64,000 nt of DNA from Hydractinia symbiolongicarpus (lineage: Eukaryota > Cnidaria > Hydrozoa > Anthoathecata > Hydractiniidae): contig NC_079876.1 in NCBI RefSeq assembly GCF_029227915.1, forward strand, positions 3,226,001 through 3,290,000, in the 5' to 3' direction. The stretch's first letter is position 1; every line of letters starts with the position of its first letter. Made by a program: the position numbers and the translations under genes. The notes under the pieces were generated by a model. It was not told the DNA's origin, made no database searches, and worked only from the letters and a program-made list of their open reading frames with translations. Shown here in pieces: positions 36,301 through 49,403 of the stretch.

Positions 36301-37545
36301 TAAATTATTATTTTACCACTAAAGCCCATGAGACTTGAAGTTTTTAAAAATGTTTTCATTTTTGATGAGACGCTGAATAAAAGAAGTTTAATCGCCGGCA
36401 AACCAAAATCTGCGATTTCCCGTAAATCCCGGACTCGGCCCGTATAGTCAAAAGTATACAAAGAAAGTACCCAGGGAGTAAACTAATTTCCCAAACGATT
36501 TTTTAAATTATTATTTCACCACTAAAGCCCATGAGACTTGTAGTTTTTAAAAATGTTTTCATTTTTGATGAGACGCTTAATAAAAGAGGTTTATTCGCAG
36601 GCAAACGAAATCCCACGATTTCCCGTAAATCCCGGGCTTGGCCCGTATAGTCGAATGTATACAAAGAAAGTACCCAGGAAGTAAACTCATTCCCCGAACG
36701 ATTTTTTAAATTTTTTATTCACCACTAAAACGCATGAGACTTGTAGTTTTCAAAAATGTTTTCATTTTTGATGAGACGCTGAATAAAAGAAGTTTAATCG
36801 CCGGCAAACGAAAACCTGCGATTTCCCGTAAATCCCGGACTCGGCCCGTATAGTCAAAAGTATACAAAGAAAGTACCCTGTGAGTAAACTCATTTCCAGA
36901 ACGGTTTTTTTAATTATTTTTTCACCACTAAAACGCATAAGACTTGTAGTTTACAAAATTGTTTTCATTTCTGATGAGACGCTGAATAAAAGAAGTTTAA
37001 TCGCCGGCAAACGAAAACCCGCGATTTCCCGTAAATCCCGGGCTTGGCCCGTATAGTCAAAAGTATACAAAGATAGTACCCAGGGAGTAAACTCATTTCC
37101 CGAACGATTTTTTAATTTGTTTTTTCACCACTAAAACGCATGAGACTTGTAGTTTTCAAAAATGTTTTCATTTTTGATGAGACGCTGAATAAAAGAAGTT
37201 TAATCGCCGGCAAACGAAAGCCTGCGATTTCCAGTAAATCCCGGCCTCGGCCCGTATAGTCAAAAGTATACAAAGAAAGTACCCAGGTAGTAAGCTAATT
37301 TCCCAAACGATTTTTTAAATTATTATTTCACCACTAAAGCCCATTAGACTTGTATTTTTTAAAAATGTTTTAATTTTTGATGAGACGCTGAGTAAAAAAA
37401 GTTTAATCGCCGGCAAACGAAAACCCGCGATTTTCCGTAAATCCCGGACTCGGCCCGTATAGTCAAAAGTATAAAAGAAAGTACCCAGGGAGTAAACTCA
37501 TTTCCCGAACGATTTTTTAAATTATTTTTTCACCACTAAAACGCA
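36301..37545 (+). repeat. Satellite block related to 17640-18650
   Basis: It carries the GACTTGAAG and AAACCAAAATC monomers, then CTTAATAAAAGAGG with GCAGGC near 36590, the ACCCTGTGAG monomer, and a CATAAGACTTGTAGTTTACAAAATTG monomer near 36939. This order also occurs at 9530-10330, 13180-13980 and 17640-18440. The last monomer has GAGTAAAAAAAG and GTATAAAAGAAAG (one base shorter, GTATAC lost), a type that precedes the marker monomer again in later blocks. Confidence 0.72.
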
Positions 37546-38762
37546 TGAGACTTGTAGTTTTCAGAAATCTTTTCATTTTTGATGAGACGCTTAATGAAAG
37601 TGGTTTAATCGCCGGCAAACGAAAACCTGCGATTTCCCGTAAATCCAGGACTCGGCCCGTATAGTCAAAAGTATACATAGAAAATACCCAGGGTGTAAAC
37701 TCATTTCTCGAACGATTTTTTAAATTATTTTTTCACCACTAAAACGCATGAGAATTGTAGTTTTCAAAAATGTTTTCATTTTTGATGAGACGCTAAATAA
37801 AAGAAGTTTAATCGCCGGCAAACGAAAACCTGCGATTTCCCGTAAATCCCGGACTCGGCCCGTATAGTCAAAAGTATACAAAGAAAGTACCCAGGGAGTA
37901 AACTTATTTCCCAAACGATTTTTTAAATTATTATTTTACCACTAAAGCCCATGGGACTTGAAGTTTTTAAAAATGTTTTCATTTTTGATGAGACGCTGAA
38001 TAAAAGAAGTTTAATCGCCGGCAAACGAAAACCCGCGATTTCCCGTAAATCCCGGTCTCGGTCCGTATAGTCAAAAGTATACAAAGAAAATACCCAGGGT
38101 GTAAACTCATTTCCGTAACGATTTTTTAAATTACCTTTTCACCACTAAAACGCATGAGACTTGTAGTTTTTAAAAATGTTTTCATTTTTAATGAGACGCT
38201 GAATAAAAGAAGTTTAATCGCCGGCAAACGAAAACCTGCGATTTCCCGTAAATCCCGGACTCGGCCCGTATAGTCAAAAGTATACAAAGAAAGTACCCAG
38301 GGAGTAAACTCATTTCCCAAACGATTTTTTAAATTATTATTTTACCACTAAATCCCATGAGACTTGTAGTTTTTAAAAATGTTTTCATTTTTGATGAGAC
38401 GCTGAATAAAAGAAGTTTAATCGCCGGCAAACGAAAACCCGCGATTTCCCGTAAATCCCGGTCTCGGCCCGTATAGTCAAAAGTATACAAAGAAAGTACC
38501 CAGGTAGTAAGCTAATTTCCCAAACGATTTTTTAAATTATTATTTCACCACTAAAGCCCATAAGACTTGTAGTTTTTAAAAATGTTTTCATTTTTGATGA
38601 GACGCTGAGTAAAAAAAGTTTAATCGCCGGCAAACGAAAACCCGCGATTTTCCGTAAATCCCGGACTCGGCCCGTATAGTCAAAAGTATAAAAGAAAGTA
38701 CCCAGGGAGTAAACTCATTTCCCGAACGATTTTTTAAATTATTTTTTCACCACTAAAACGCA
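37546..38762 (+). repeat. 6-monomer HOR (1,217 bp) anchored on the CAGAAATCTT marker
   Basis: Order: marker monomer (CAGAAATCTTTTC), GAGAATTGTAG, GGGACTTGAAG, CATTTTTAATGAG, TAAATCCCATGAG, then GAGTAAAAAAAG with GTATAAAAGAAAG. The first five units recur in the same order from 38763. The last unit is the one that always directly precedes a marker monomer from here on. Confidence 0.83.
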
Positions 38763-40791
38763 TGAGACTTGTAGTTTTCAGAAATCTTTTCATTTTTGAT
38801 GAGACGCTTAATGAAAGTGGTTTAATCGCCGGCAAACGAAAACCTGCGATTTCCCGTAAATCCAGGACTCGGCCCGTATAGTCAAAAGTATACATAGAAA
38901 ATACCCAGGGTGTAAACTCATTTCTCGAACGATTTTTTAAATTATTTTTTCACCACTAAAACGCATGAGAATTGTAGTTTTCAAAAATGTTTTCATTTTT
39001 GATGAGACGCTAAATAAAAGAAGTTTAATCGCCGGCAAACGAAAACCTGCGATTTCCCGTAAATCCCGGACTCGGCCCGTATAGTCAAAAGTATACAAAG
39101 AAAGTACCCAGGGAGTAAACTTATTTCCCAAACGATTTTTTAAATTATTATTTTACCACTAAAGCCCATGGGACTTGAAGTTTTTAAAAATGTTTTCATT
39201 TTTGATGAGACGCTGAATAAAAGAAGTTTAATCGCCGGCAAACGAAAACCCGCGATTTCCCGTAAATCCCGGTCTCGGTCCTTATAGTCAAAAGTATACA
39301 AAGAAAATACCCAGGGTGTAAACTCATTTCCGTAACGATTTTTTAAATTATCTTTTCACCACTAAAACGCATGAGACTTGTAGTTTTTAAAAATGTTTTC
39401 ATTTTTAATGAGACGCTGAATAAAAGAAGTTTAATCGCCGGCAAACGAAAACCTGCGATTTCCCGTAAATCCCGGACTCGGCCCGTATAGTCAAAAGTAT
39501 ACAAAGAAAGTACCCAGGGAGTAAACTCATTTCCCAAACGATTTTTTAAATTATTATTTTACCACTAAATCCCATGAGACTTGTAGTTTTTAAAAATGTT
39601 TTCATTTTTGATGAGACGCTGAATAAAAGAAGTTTAATCGCCGGCAAACGAAAACCCGCGATTTCCCGTAAATCCCGGTCTCGGCCCGTATAGTCAAAAG
39701 TATACAAAGAAAGTACCCAGGGTGTAAACTCATTTCCGTAACGATTTTTTAAATTATTTTTTCACCACTAAAACGCATGAGACTTGTAGTTTTCAAAAAT
39801 GTTTTCATTTTCGATGAGACGCTGAATAAAAGAAGTTTAATCGCCGGCAAACGAAAACCTGCGATTTCCCGTAAATCCCGGACTCGGCCCGTATAGTCAA
39901 AAGTATACAAAGAAAGTACCCAGGGAGTAAACTCATTTCCCAAACGATTATTTAAATTATTATTTCACCACTAAAGCCCATGAGACTTGTAGTTTTTAAA
40001 AATGTTTTAATTTTTGATGAGACGCTGAATAAAAGAAGTTTAATCGCCGGCAAACGAAAGCCTGCGATTTCCCGTAAATCCCGGACTCGGCCCGTATATT
40101 CAAAAGTACACAAGGAAAGTACCCGGTGAGTAAACTCATTTCCCGAACGAATTTTCAAATTATTTTTTCACCACTAAAACGCATGAGACTTGTAGTTTTC
40201 AGAAATGTTTTCATTTTTGATGAGACGCTTAATGAAAGTGGTTTAATCGCCGGCAAACGAAAACCCGCGATTTCCCGTAAATCCCGGGCTTGGGCCGTAT
40301 AGTCGAATGTATACAAAGAAAGTACCCTGTGAGTAAACTCATTTTCCGAACGATTTTTTAATTTGTTTTTTCACCACTAAAACGCATGAGACTTGTAGTT
40401 TTCAAAAATGTTTTCATTTTTGATGAGACGCTGAATAAAAGAAGTTTAATCGCCGGCAAACGAAAGCCTGCGATTTCCAGTAAATCCCGGCCTCGGCCCG
40501 TATAGTCAAAAGTATACAAAGAAAGTACCCAGGTAGTAAGCTAATTTCCCAAACGATTTTTTAAATTATTATTTCACCACTAAAGCCCATGAGACTTGTA
40601 GTTTTTAAAAATGTTTTCATTTTTGATGAGACGCTTAGTAAAAAAAGTTTAATCGCCGGCAAACGAAAACCCGCGATTTTCCGTAAATCCCGGACTCGGC
40701 CCGTATAGTCAAAAGTATAAAAGAAAGTACCCAGGGAGTAAACTCATTTCCCGAACGATTTTTTAAATTATTTTTTCACCACTAAAACGCA
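38763..40791 (+). repeat. 10-monomer version of the marker-anchored HOR (2,029 bp)
   Basis: Begins with the same five monomers as 37546-38560, then continues with extra monomers before reaching GAGTAAAAAAAG near 40630 and the next marker at 40792. These include CATTTTCGATG near 39808, TGTTTTAATTTTTG with GTATATTCAAAAG near 40005, and a CCCGGGCTTGGGCCG unit near 40289. The same extra monomers are used in the 9-monomer repeats further on. Confidence 0.8.
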
Positions 40792-41400
40792 TGAGACTTG
40801 TAGTTTTCAGAAATCTTTTCATTTCTGATGAGACGCTTAATGAAAGTGGTTTAATCGCCGGCAAACGAAAACCTGCGATTTCCCGTAAATCCAGGACTCG
40901 GCCCGTATAGTCAAAAGTATACATAGAAAATACCCAGGGTGTAAACTCATTTCTCGAACGATTTTTTAAATTATTTTTTCACCACTAAAACGCATGAGAA
41001 TTGTAGTTTTCAAAAATGTTTTCATTTTTGATGAGACGCTAAATAAAAGAAGTTTAATCGCCGGCAAACGAAAACCTGCGATTTCCCGTAAATCCCGGAC
41101 TCGGCCCGTATAGTCAAGAGTATACAAAGAAAGTACCCAGGGAGTAAACTTATTTCCCAAACGATTTTTTAAATTATCATTTTACCACTAAAGCCCATGG
41201 GACTTGAAGTTTTTAAAAATGTTTTCATTTTTGATGAGACGCTGAATAAAAGAAGTTTAATCGCCGGCAAACGAAAACCCGCGATTTCCCGTAAATCCCG
41301 GTCTCGGTCCGTATAGTCAAAAGTATACAAAGAAAATACCCAGGGTGTAAACTCATTTCCGAAACGATTTTTTAAATTATCTTTTCACCACTAAAACGCA
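40792..41400 (+). repeat. Start of a 5-monomer marker-anchored unit (40792-41804)
   Basis: Marker monomer, GAGAATTGTAG monomer and GGGACTTGAAG monomer in the usual order; the unit then runs through 41401-41804 to the next marker at 41805 (1,013 bp). From about 41401 the sequence belongs to the large duplicated segment and has its twin at 49404. Confidence 0.75.
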
Positions 41401-44400
41401 TGAGACTTGTAGTTTTTAAAAATGTTTTCATTTTTAATGAGACGCTGAATAAAAGAAGTTTAATCGCCGGCAAACGAAAACCTGCGATTTCCAGTAAATC
41501 CCGGCCTCGGCCCGTATAGTCAAAGTATACAAAGAAAGTACACAGGTAGTAAGCTAATTTCCCAAACGATTTTTTAAATTATTATTTCACCACTAGAGCC
41601 CATGAGACTTGTAGTTTTTAAAAATGTTTTCATTTTTGATGAGACGCTGAGTAAAAAAAGTTTAATCGCCGGCAAACGAAAACCCGCGATTTTCCGTAAA
41701 TCCCGGACTCGGCCCGTATAGTCAAAAGTATAAAAGAAAGTACCCAGGGAGTAAACTCATTTCCCGAACGATTTTTTAAATTATTTTTTCACCACTAAAA
41801 CGCATGAGACTTGTAGTTTTCAGAAATCTTTTCATTTTTGATGAGACGCTTATTGAAAGTGGTTTAATCGCCGGCAAACGAAAACCTGCGATTTCCCGTA
41901 AATCCAGGACTCGGCCCGTATAGTCAAAAGTATACATAGAAAATACCCAGGGTGTAAACTCATTTCTCGAACGATTTTTTAAATTATTTTTTCACCACTA
42001 AAACGCATGAGACTTGAAGTTTTTAAAAATGTTTTCATTTTTGATGAGACGCTGAATAAAAGAAGTTTAATCGCCGGCAAACGAAAACCCGCGATTTCCC
42101 GTAAATCCCGGTCTCGGTCCGTATAGTCAAAAGTATACAAAGAAAATGCCCAGGGTGTAAACTCATTTCCGAAACGATTTTTTAAATTATCTTTTCACCA
42201 CTAAAACGCATGAGACTTGTAGTTTTTAAAAATGTTTTCATTTTTAATGAGACGCTGAATAAAAGAAGTTTAATCGCCGGCAAACGAAAACCTGCGATTT
42301 CCAGTAAATCCCGGACTCGGCCCGTATAGTCAAAAGTATACAAAGAAAGTACCCAGGGAGTAAACTCATTTCCCAAACGATTTTTTAAATTATTAATTTA
42401 CCACTAAATCCCATGAGACTTGTAGTTTTTAAAAATGTTTTCATTTTTGATGAGACGCTGAATAAAAGAAGTTTAATCGCGGGCAAACGAAAACCCGCGA
42501 TTTCCCGTAAATCCCGGTCTCGGCCCGTATAGTCAAAAGTATACAAAGAAAGTACCCAGGGTGTAAACTCATTTCCGTAACGATTTTTTAAATTATTTTT
42601 TCACCACTAAAACGCATGAGACTGGTAGTTTTCAAAAATGTTTTCATTTTCGATGAGACGCTGAATAAAAGAAGTTTAATCGCCGGCAAACGAAAACCTG
42701 CGATTTCCCGTAAATCCCGGACTCGGCCCGTATAGTCAAAAGTATACAAAGAAAGTACCCAGGGAGTAAACTCATTTCCCAAACGATTATTTAAATTATT
42801 ATTTCACCACTAAAGCCCATGAGACTTGTAGTTTTTAAAAATGTTTTAATTTTTGATGAGACGCTGAATAAAAGAAGTTTAATCGCCGGCAAACGAAAGC
42901 CTGCGATTTCCCGTAAATCCCGGACTCGGCCCGTATATTCAAAAGTATACAAGGAAAGTACCCAGTGAGTAAACTCATTTCCCGAACGAATTTTCAAATT
43001 ATTTTTTCACCACTAAAACGCATGAGACTTGTAGTTTTCAGAAATGTTTTCATTTTTGATGAGACGCTGAATAAAAGAAGTTTAATCGCCGGCAAACGAA
43101 AACCCGCCATTTCCCGTAAACCCCGGACTCGGCCCGCACAGTCAAAAGTATACAAAGAAAGTACCCAGGGTGTAAACTCATTTCACGAACGATTTTTTAA
43201 ATTATTATTTCACCACTAAAGCCCATGAGACAAGTAGTATTTAAAAATATTTTCATTTTTGATGAGACGCTGAATAAAAGAAGTTTAATCGGCGGCAAAC
43301 GAAAACCTGCGATTTCCCGTAAATCCCGGACTCAGCCCGTATAGTCAAAAGTATACAAAGAAAGTACCCGGGGTGTAAACTCATTTCCCGAACGATTTTT
43401 TAAATTATTATTTCACCACTAAAGCCCATGAGACTTGTAGTTTTTAAAAATGTTTTCATTTTTGATGAGACGCTGAGTAAAAAAAGTTTAATCGCCGGCA
43501 AACGAAAACCCGCGATTTTCCGTAAATCCCGGACTCGGCCCGTATAGTCAAAAGTATAAAAGAAAGTACCCAGGGAGTAAACTCATTTCCCGAACGATTT
43601 TTTAAATTATTTTTTTACCACTAAAACGCATGAGACTTGTAGTTTTCAGAAATCTTTTCATTTTTGATGAGACGCTTATTGAAAGTGGTTTAATCGCCGG
43701 CAAACGAAAACCTGCGATTTCCCGTAAATCCAGGACTCGGCCCGTATAGTCAAAAGTATACATAGAAAATACCCAGGGTGTAAACTCATTTCTCGAACGA
43801 TTTTTTAAATTATTTTTTCACCACTAAAACGCATGAGACTTGAAGTTTTTAAAAATGTTTTCATTTTTGATGAGACGCTGAATAAAAGAAGTTTAATCGC
43901 CGGCAAACGAAAACCCGCGATTTCCCGTAAATCCCGGTCTCGGTCCGTATAGTCAAAAGTATACAAAGAAAATGCCCAGGGTGTAAACTCATTTCCGAAA
44001 CGATTTTTTAAATTATCTTTTCACCACTAAAACGCATGAGACTTGTAGTTTTTAAAAATGTTTTCATTTTTAATGAGACGCTGAATAAAAGAAGTTTAAT
44101 CGCCGGCAAACGAAAACCTGCGATTTCCCGTAAATCCCGGACTCGGCCCGTATAGTCAAAAGTATACAAAGAAAGTACCCAGGGAGTAAACTCATTTCCC
44201 AAACGATTTTTTAAATTATTAATTTACCACTAAATCCCATGAGACTTGTAGTTTTTAAAAATGTTTTCATTTTTGATGAGACGCTGAATAAAAGAAGTTT
44301 AATCGCGGGCAAACGAAAACCCGCGATTTCCCGTAAATCCCGGTCTCGGCCCGTATAGTCAAAAGTATACAAAGAAAGTACCCAGGGTGTAAACTCATTT

Positions 44401-45659
44401 CCGTAACGATTTTTTAAATTATTTTTTCACCACTAAAACGCATGAGACTGGTAGTTTTCAAAAATGTTTTCATTTTCGATGAGACGCTGAATAAAAGAAG
44501 TTTAATCGCCGGCAAACGAAAACCTGCGATTTCCCGTAAATCCCGGACTCGGCCCGTATAGTCAAAAGTATACAAAGAAAGTACCCAGGGAGTAAACTCA
44601 TTTCCCAAACGATTATTTAAATTATTATTTCACCACTAAAGCCCATGAGACTTGTAGTTTTTAAAAATGTTTTAATTTTTGATGAGACGCTGAATAAAAG
44701 AAGTTTAATCGCCGGCAAACGAAAGCCTGCGATTTCCCGTAAATCCCGGACTCGGCCCGTATATTCAAAAGTATACAAGGAAAGTACCCAGTGAGTAAAC
44801 TCATTTCCCGAACGAATTTTCAAATTATTTTTTCACCACTAAAACGCATGAGACTTGTAGTTTTCAGAAATGTTTTCATTTTTGATGAGACGCTGAATAA
44901 AAGAAGTTTAATCGCCGGCAAACGAAAACCCGCCATTTCCCGTAAACCCCGGACTCGGCCCGCACAGTCAAAAGTATACAAAGAAAGTACCCAGGGTGTA
45001 AACTCATTTCACGAACGATTTTTTAAATTATTATTTCACCACTAAATCCATGAGACTTGTAGTTTTCAAAAATGTTTTCAATTTTGATGAGACGCTGAAT
45101 AAAAGTAGTTTAATTGCCGGCAAACGAAAACCCGCGACTTCCCGTAAATCCCGGACTCGGCCCGTATAGTCAAAAGTATACAAAGAAAGTACCCAGGGAG
45201 TAAACTCATTTCCGAAACGATTTTTTCAATTATTTTTTCACCACTAAAACGCATGAGACTTGCAGTTTTCAAAAATTTTTTCATTTATGATGACACGCTT
45301 AATAAAAGAGGTTTAATCGCCGGCAAACGAAATCCTGCGATTGCCCGTAAATCCCGGGCTTGGCCCGTATAATCGAATGTATACAAAGAAAGTACCCAGG
45401 GAGTAAACTCATTTCCCGAACGATTTTTTAATTTTTTTTCTCACCACTAAAACGAATGAGACTTGTAGTTTTCAAAAATGTTTTCATTTTTGATGAGACG
45501 CTGAATAAAAGTAGTTTAATTGCCGGCAAACGAAAATCCGCGACTTCCCGTAAATCCCGGACTCGGCCCGTATAGTCAAAAGTATACAAAGAAAGTACCC
45601 AGGGAGTAAACTCATTTCCGAAACGAATTTTTCAATTATTTTTTCACCACTAAAACGCA

Positions 45660-46672
45660 TGAGACTTGCAGTTTTCAAAAATGTTTTCATTTTTGATAAC
45701 ACGCTTAATAAAAGAGGTTTAATCGCCGGCAAACGAAATCCTGCGATTGCCCGTAAATCCCGGGCTTGGCCCGTATAGTCGAATGTATACAAAGAAAGTA
45801 CCCAGGGAGTAAACTCATTTCCCGAACGATTTTTTAATTTTTTTTCTCACCACTAAAACGAATGAGACTTGTAGTTTTCAAAAATGTTTTCATTTTTGAT
45901 GAGACGCTTAATGAAAGAAGTTTAATCGCCGGCAAACGAAAACCCGCGATTTCCCGTAAATCCCGGGATTGGCCCGTATAGTCGAATGTATACAAAGAAA
46001 GTACCCTGTGAGTAAACTCATTTCCAGAACGATTTTTTCAATTATTTTTTCACCACTAAAACGCATAAAACTTGTAGTTTTCAAAAATGTTTTCATTTCT
46101 GATGAGACGCTGAATAAAAGAAGTTTAATCGCCGGCAAACGAAAACCCGAGATTTCCCGTAAATCCCGGGCTTGGCCCGTATAGTCAAAAGCATACAAAG
46201 ATAGGACCCAGGGAGTAAACTCATTTCCCGAAGGATTTTTTAATTTATTTTTTCACCACTGAAACGCATGAGACTTGTAGTTTTCAAAAATGTTTTCATT
46301 TTTCATAAGACGCTGAATAAAAGAAGTTTATTCGTCGGCAAACGAAAACCTGCGATTTCCCGTAATTCCCGGACTCGGCCCGTATAGTCAAAAGTATACA
46401 AAAAAGTACCCTGGGAGTAAACTCATTTCCCGAACGATTTTTTAAATTAATTTTTCACCACTAAAACGCATGAGACTTGTAGTTTTCAGAAATTTTTCAT
46501 TTTTGATGAGACGCTTAATGAAAGTGGTTTAATCGCCGGCAAACGAAAACCTGCGATTTCCCGTAAATCCCGGGCTTGGCCCGTGTAGTCGAATGTATAC
46601 AAAGAAAGTACCCTGTGAGTAAACTCATTTCCAAAACGATTTTTTAAATTATCTTTTCACCACTAAAACGCA
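45660..46672 (+). repeat. 5-monomer HOR (1,013 bp), copy 1 of 2
   Basis: Order: GAGACTTGCAG with GATAACACG; AACGAATGAG with CCCGGGATTGG; CATAAAACTTG with CATTTCTGATG and AAAGCATACAAAG; CATTTTTCATAAGACG; and the CAGAAATTTTTCATT / GAAAGTGG unit. It is repeated at 46673-47685 and, in the larger duplicate, at 53866-54878 and 54879-55891. Confidence 0.86.
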
Positions 46673-47685
46673 TGAGACTTGCAGTTTTCAAAAATGTTTT
46701 CATTTTTGATAACACGCTTAATAAAAGAGGTTTAATCGCCGGCAAACGAAATCCTGCGATTGCCCGTAAATCCCGGGCTTGGCCCGTATAGTCGAATGTA
46801 TACAAAGAAAGTACCCAGGGAGTAAACTCATTTCCCGAACGATTTTTTAATTTTTTTTCTCACCACTAAAACGAATGAGACTTGTAGTTTTCAAAAATGT
46901 TTTCATTTTTGATGAGACGCTTAATGAAAGAAGTTTAATCGCCGGCAAACGAAAACCCGCGATTTCCCGTAAATCCCGGGATTGGCCCGTATAGTCGAAT
47001 GTATACAAAGAAAGTACCCTGTGAGTAAACTCATTTCCAGAACGATTTTTTCAATTATTTTTTCACCACTAAAACGCATAAAACTTGTAGTTTTCAAAAA
47101 TGTTTTCATTTCTGATGAGACGCTGAATAAAAGAAGTTTAATCGCCGGCAAACGAAAACCCGAGATTTCCCGTAAATCCCGGGCTTGGCCCGTATAGTCA
47201 AAAGCATACAAAGATAGGACCCAGGGAGTAAACTCATTTCCCGAAGGATTTTTTAATTTATTTTTTCACCACTGAAACGCATGAGACTTGTAGTTTTCAA
47301 AAATGTTTTCATTTTTCATAAGACGCTGAATAAAAGAAGTTTATTCGCCGGCAAACGAAAACCTGCGATTTCCCGTAATTCCCGGACTCGGCCCGTATAG
47401 TCAAAAGTATACAAAAAAGTACCCTGGGAGTAAACTCATTTCCCGAACGATTTTTTAAATTAATTTTTCACCACTAAAACGCATGAGACTTGTAGTTTTC
47501 AGAAATTTTTCATTTTTGATGAGACGCTTAATGAAAGTGGTTTAATCGCCGGCAAACGAAAACCTGCGATTTCCCGTAAATCCCGGGCTTGGCCCGTGTA
47601 GTCGAATGTATACAAAGAAAGTACCCTGTGAGTAAACTCATTTCCAAAACGATTTTTTAAATTATCTTTTCACCACTAAAACGCA
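46673..47685 (+). repeat. 5-monomer HOR (1,013 bp), copy 2 of 2
   Basis: Tandem copy of 45660-46672 at offset 1,013. After 47686 the next monomer has GACTTGTAG with TGTTTTTATTTTTG instead of GACTTGCAG, and the repeat ends. Because both copies are present in both halves of the large duplication, this expansion is older than the 8-kb duplication. Confidence 0.86.
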
Positions 47686-48294
47686 TGAGACTTGTAGTTT
47701 TCAAAAATGTTTTTATTTTTGATGAGACGCTGAATAAAAGAAGTTTAATCGCCGGCAAACGAAAACCCGCCATTTCCCGTACACACCGGACTCGGTCCGT
47801 ATAATCAAAAGTATACAAAGAAAGTACCCAGGGAGTAAACTCATTTCCCGAACGATTTTTTAAATTATTTTTTCACCACTAAAACGCATGGGCCTTGTAG
47901 TTTTCAAAAATGTTTTCATTTTTGATGAGACTCTGAATGAAAGAAGTTTAATCGCCGGCAAACGAAAACCTGCGATTTCCCGTAAATCCCGGACTCGGCC
48001 CGTATATTTAAAAGTATACAAAGAAAGTACCCAGGGTGTAAACTCATTTCCCGAACTATTTTTTAAATTTTTATTTCACCACTAAAGCCCATGACACTTG
48101 TAGTTTTTAAAAATGTTTCCATTTTTGATGAGACGCTGAATAAAAGAAGTTTAATCGCCGGCAAACGAAAACCCGCGCCTTCCCGTAAATCCCGGACTCG
48201 GCCCGTATAGTCAAAAGTATACAAAGAAAGTACCCAGGGAGTAAACTCATTTCCCGAACGATTTTTTAAAATATATTTTCACCACTAAAACGCA

Positions 48295-48388
48295 TGAGAC
48301 TTGTAGTTTTCAAAAATGTTTTCATTTTCGTTCGATGTTCTCATTTCCCTAACGATTTTTTAAATTATTTTTTCACCACTAAAACGCA
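48295..48388 (+). repeat. Truncated 94-bp monomer with filler sequence
   Basis: The unit begins normally (TGAGACTTGTAG, dyad arm, CATTTTCG). It then jumps through TTCGATGTT (48331-48339) to CTCATTTCCC, losing about 109 bp including the whole GC-rich core and GTATAC. The joining bases match neither side of the normal monomer at that point, so they look like filler from end joining or template switching. The same structure is at 56501-56594, showing it predates the 8-kb duplication. Confidence 0.9.
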
Positions 48389-48830
48389 TGACACTTGTAG
48401 TTTTCAAAAATGTTTTCATTTTTGATGAGACGCTGAATAAAAGAAGTTTAATCGCCGGCAAACGAAAATCCGCGATTTCCTGTAAATCCCGGACTCGGCC
48501 CGTATAATCAAAAGTATACAAAGAAAGTACCCAGGGAGTAAACTCATTTCCCGAACGATTTTTTAAATTATTTTTTCACCACTAAAACGCATGAGACTTG
48601 TAGTTTTCAAAAATATTATCATTTTTGATGAGACGCTTAATGAAAGAGGTTTAATCTCCGGCAAACGAAATCCCGCGTTTTCCCGTAAATCCCGGACTCG
48701 GCCCGTATATTTAAAAGTATACAAAGAAAGTACCCAGGGTGTAAACTCATTTCCCGAACTATTTTTTAAATTATTATTTCACCACTAAAGCCCATGAGAC
48801 TTGTAGTTTTTAAAAATGTTTCCATTTTTG

Positions 48831-49403
48831 ATGAGACGCTGAATAAAAGAAGTTTAATCGCCGGCAAACGAAAACCCGCGACTTCCCGTAAATCCCGGAC
48901 TCGGCCCGTATAGTCAAAAGTATACAAAGAAAGTAGCCAGGGAGTAAACTCATTTCCCGAACGATTTTTTAAATTATATTTTCACTACTAAAACGCATGA
49001 GACTTGTAGTTTTCAAAAATGTTTTCATTTTTGATGAGACGCTGAATGAAAGAAGTTTAATCGCCGGCAAACGAAAACCCGCCATTTCCCGTAAACCCTG
49101 GAGTCGGCCCGTATAATCAAAAGTATACAAAGAAAGTACCCAGGGAGTAAACTCATTTCCCTAACGATTTTGTAAATTATTTTTTCACCACTAAAACGCA
49201 TGACACTTGTAGTTTTCAAAAATGTTTTCATTTTTGATGAGACGCTGAATAAAAGAAGTTTAATCGCCGGCAAACGAAAACCCGCCATTTCCCGTAAACC
49301 CCGGACTCGGCCCGCATAGTCAAAAGTATACAAAGAAAGTACCCAGGGAGTAAACTCATTTCCCGAACGATTTTTTAAATTATTTTTTCACCACTAAAAC
49401 GCA
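48831..49403 (+). repeat. Monomers between the two large duplicate copies
   Basis: About three units: one with GCGACTTCCCG, one with CCCTGGAGTCGGCCC, and one with CCCGCCATTTCCCG / AAACCCCGGACTCGG / CCCGCATAG. The last is near-identical to the monomer at about 57030-57203 that follows copy 2. This is expected if the 8-kb unit was made by tandem unequal exchange and some monomers were then lost or replaced. Confidence 0.75.

Larger units (their letters stand above)
41401..48830 (+). repeat. Large duplicated segment, copy 1 (about 7.4 kb)
   Basis: Matches 49404-57035, first at offset 8,003, then, from about 45050, at offset 8,206. The 203-bp jump is one monomer (GTAGTATTTAAAAATATTTTC type) that copy 2 has at about 53055-53257 and copy 1 lacks there. 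Differences look like scattered single bases, for example TTCGTCGGC at 46333 against TTCGCCGGC in copy 2. Nested inside are 9-monomer repeats (marker at 41805 and 43631, 1,826 bp apart) and two 5-monomer repeats (45660-46672 and 46673-47685). Confidence 0.88.

Noticed and set aside
42965-43219. 84-codon plus-strand frame repeated at 44791 and 50968
   Set aside because: The frame is the normal monomer frame with GTATAG changed to GCACAG, extended upstream into the previous unit. Repetition reflects HOR and 8-kb duplication, not selection for a protein.
48331-48339. Small insertion element at the truncated monomer
   Set aside because: Only about nine extra bases are present, with no repeats flanking them; filler at a deletion junction explains it better.
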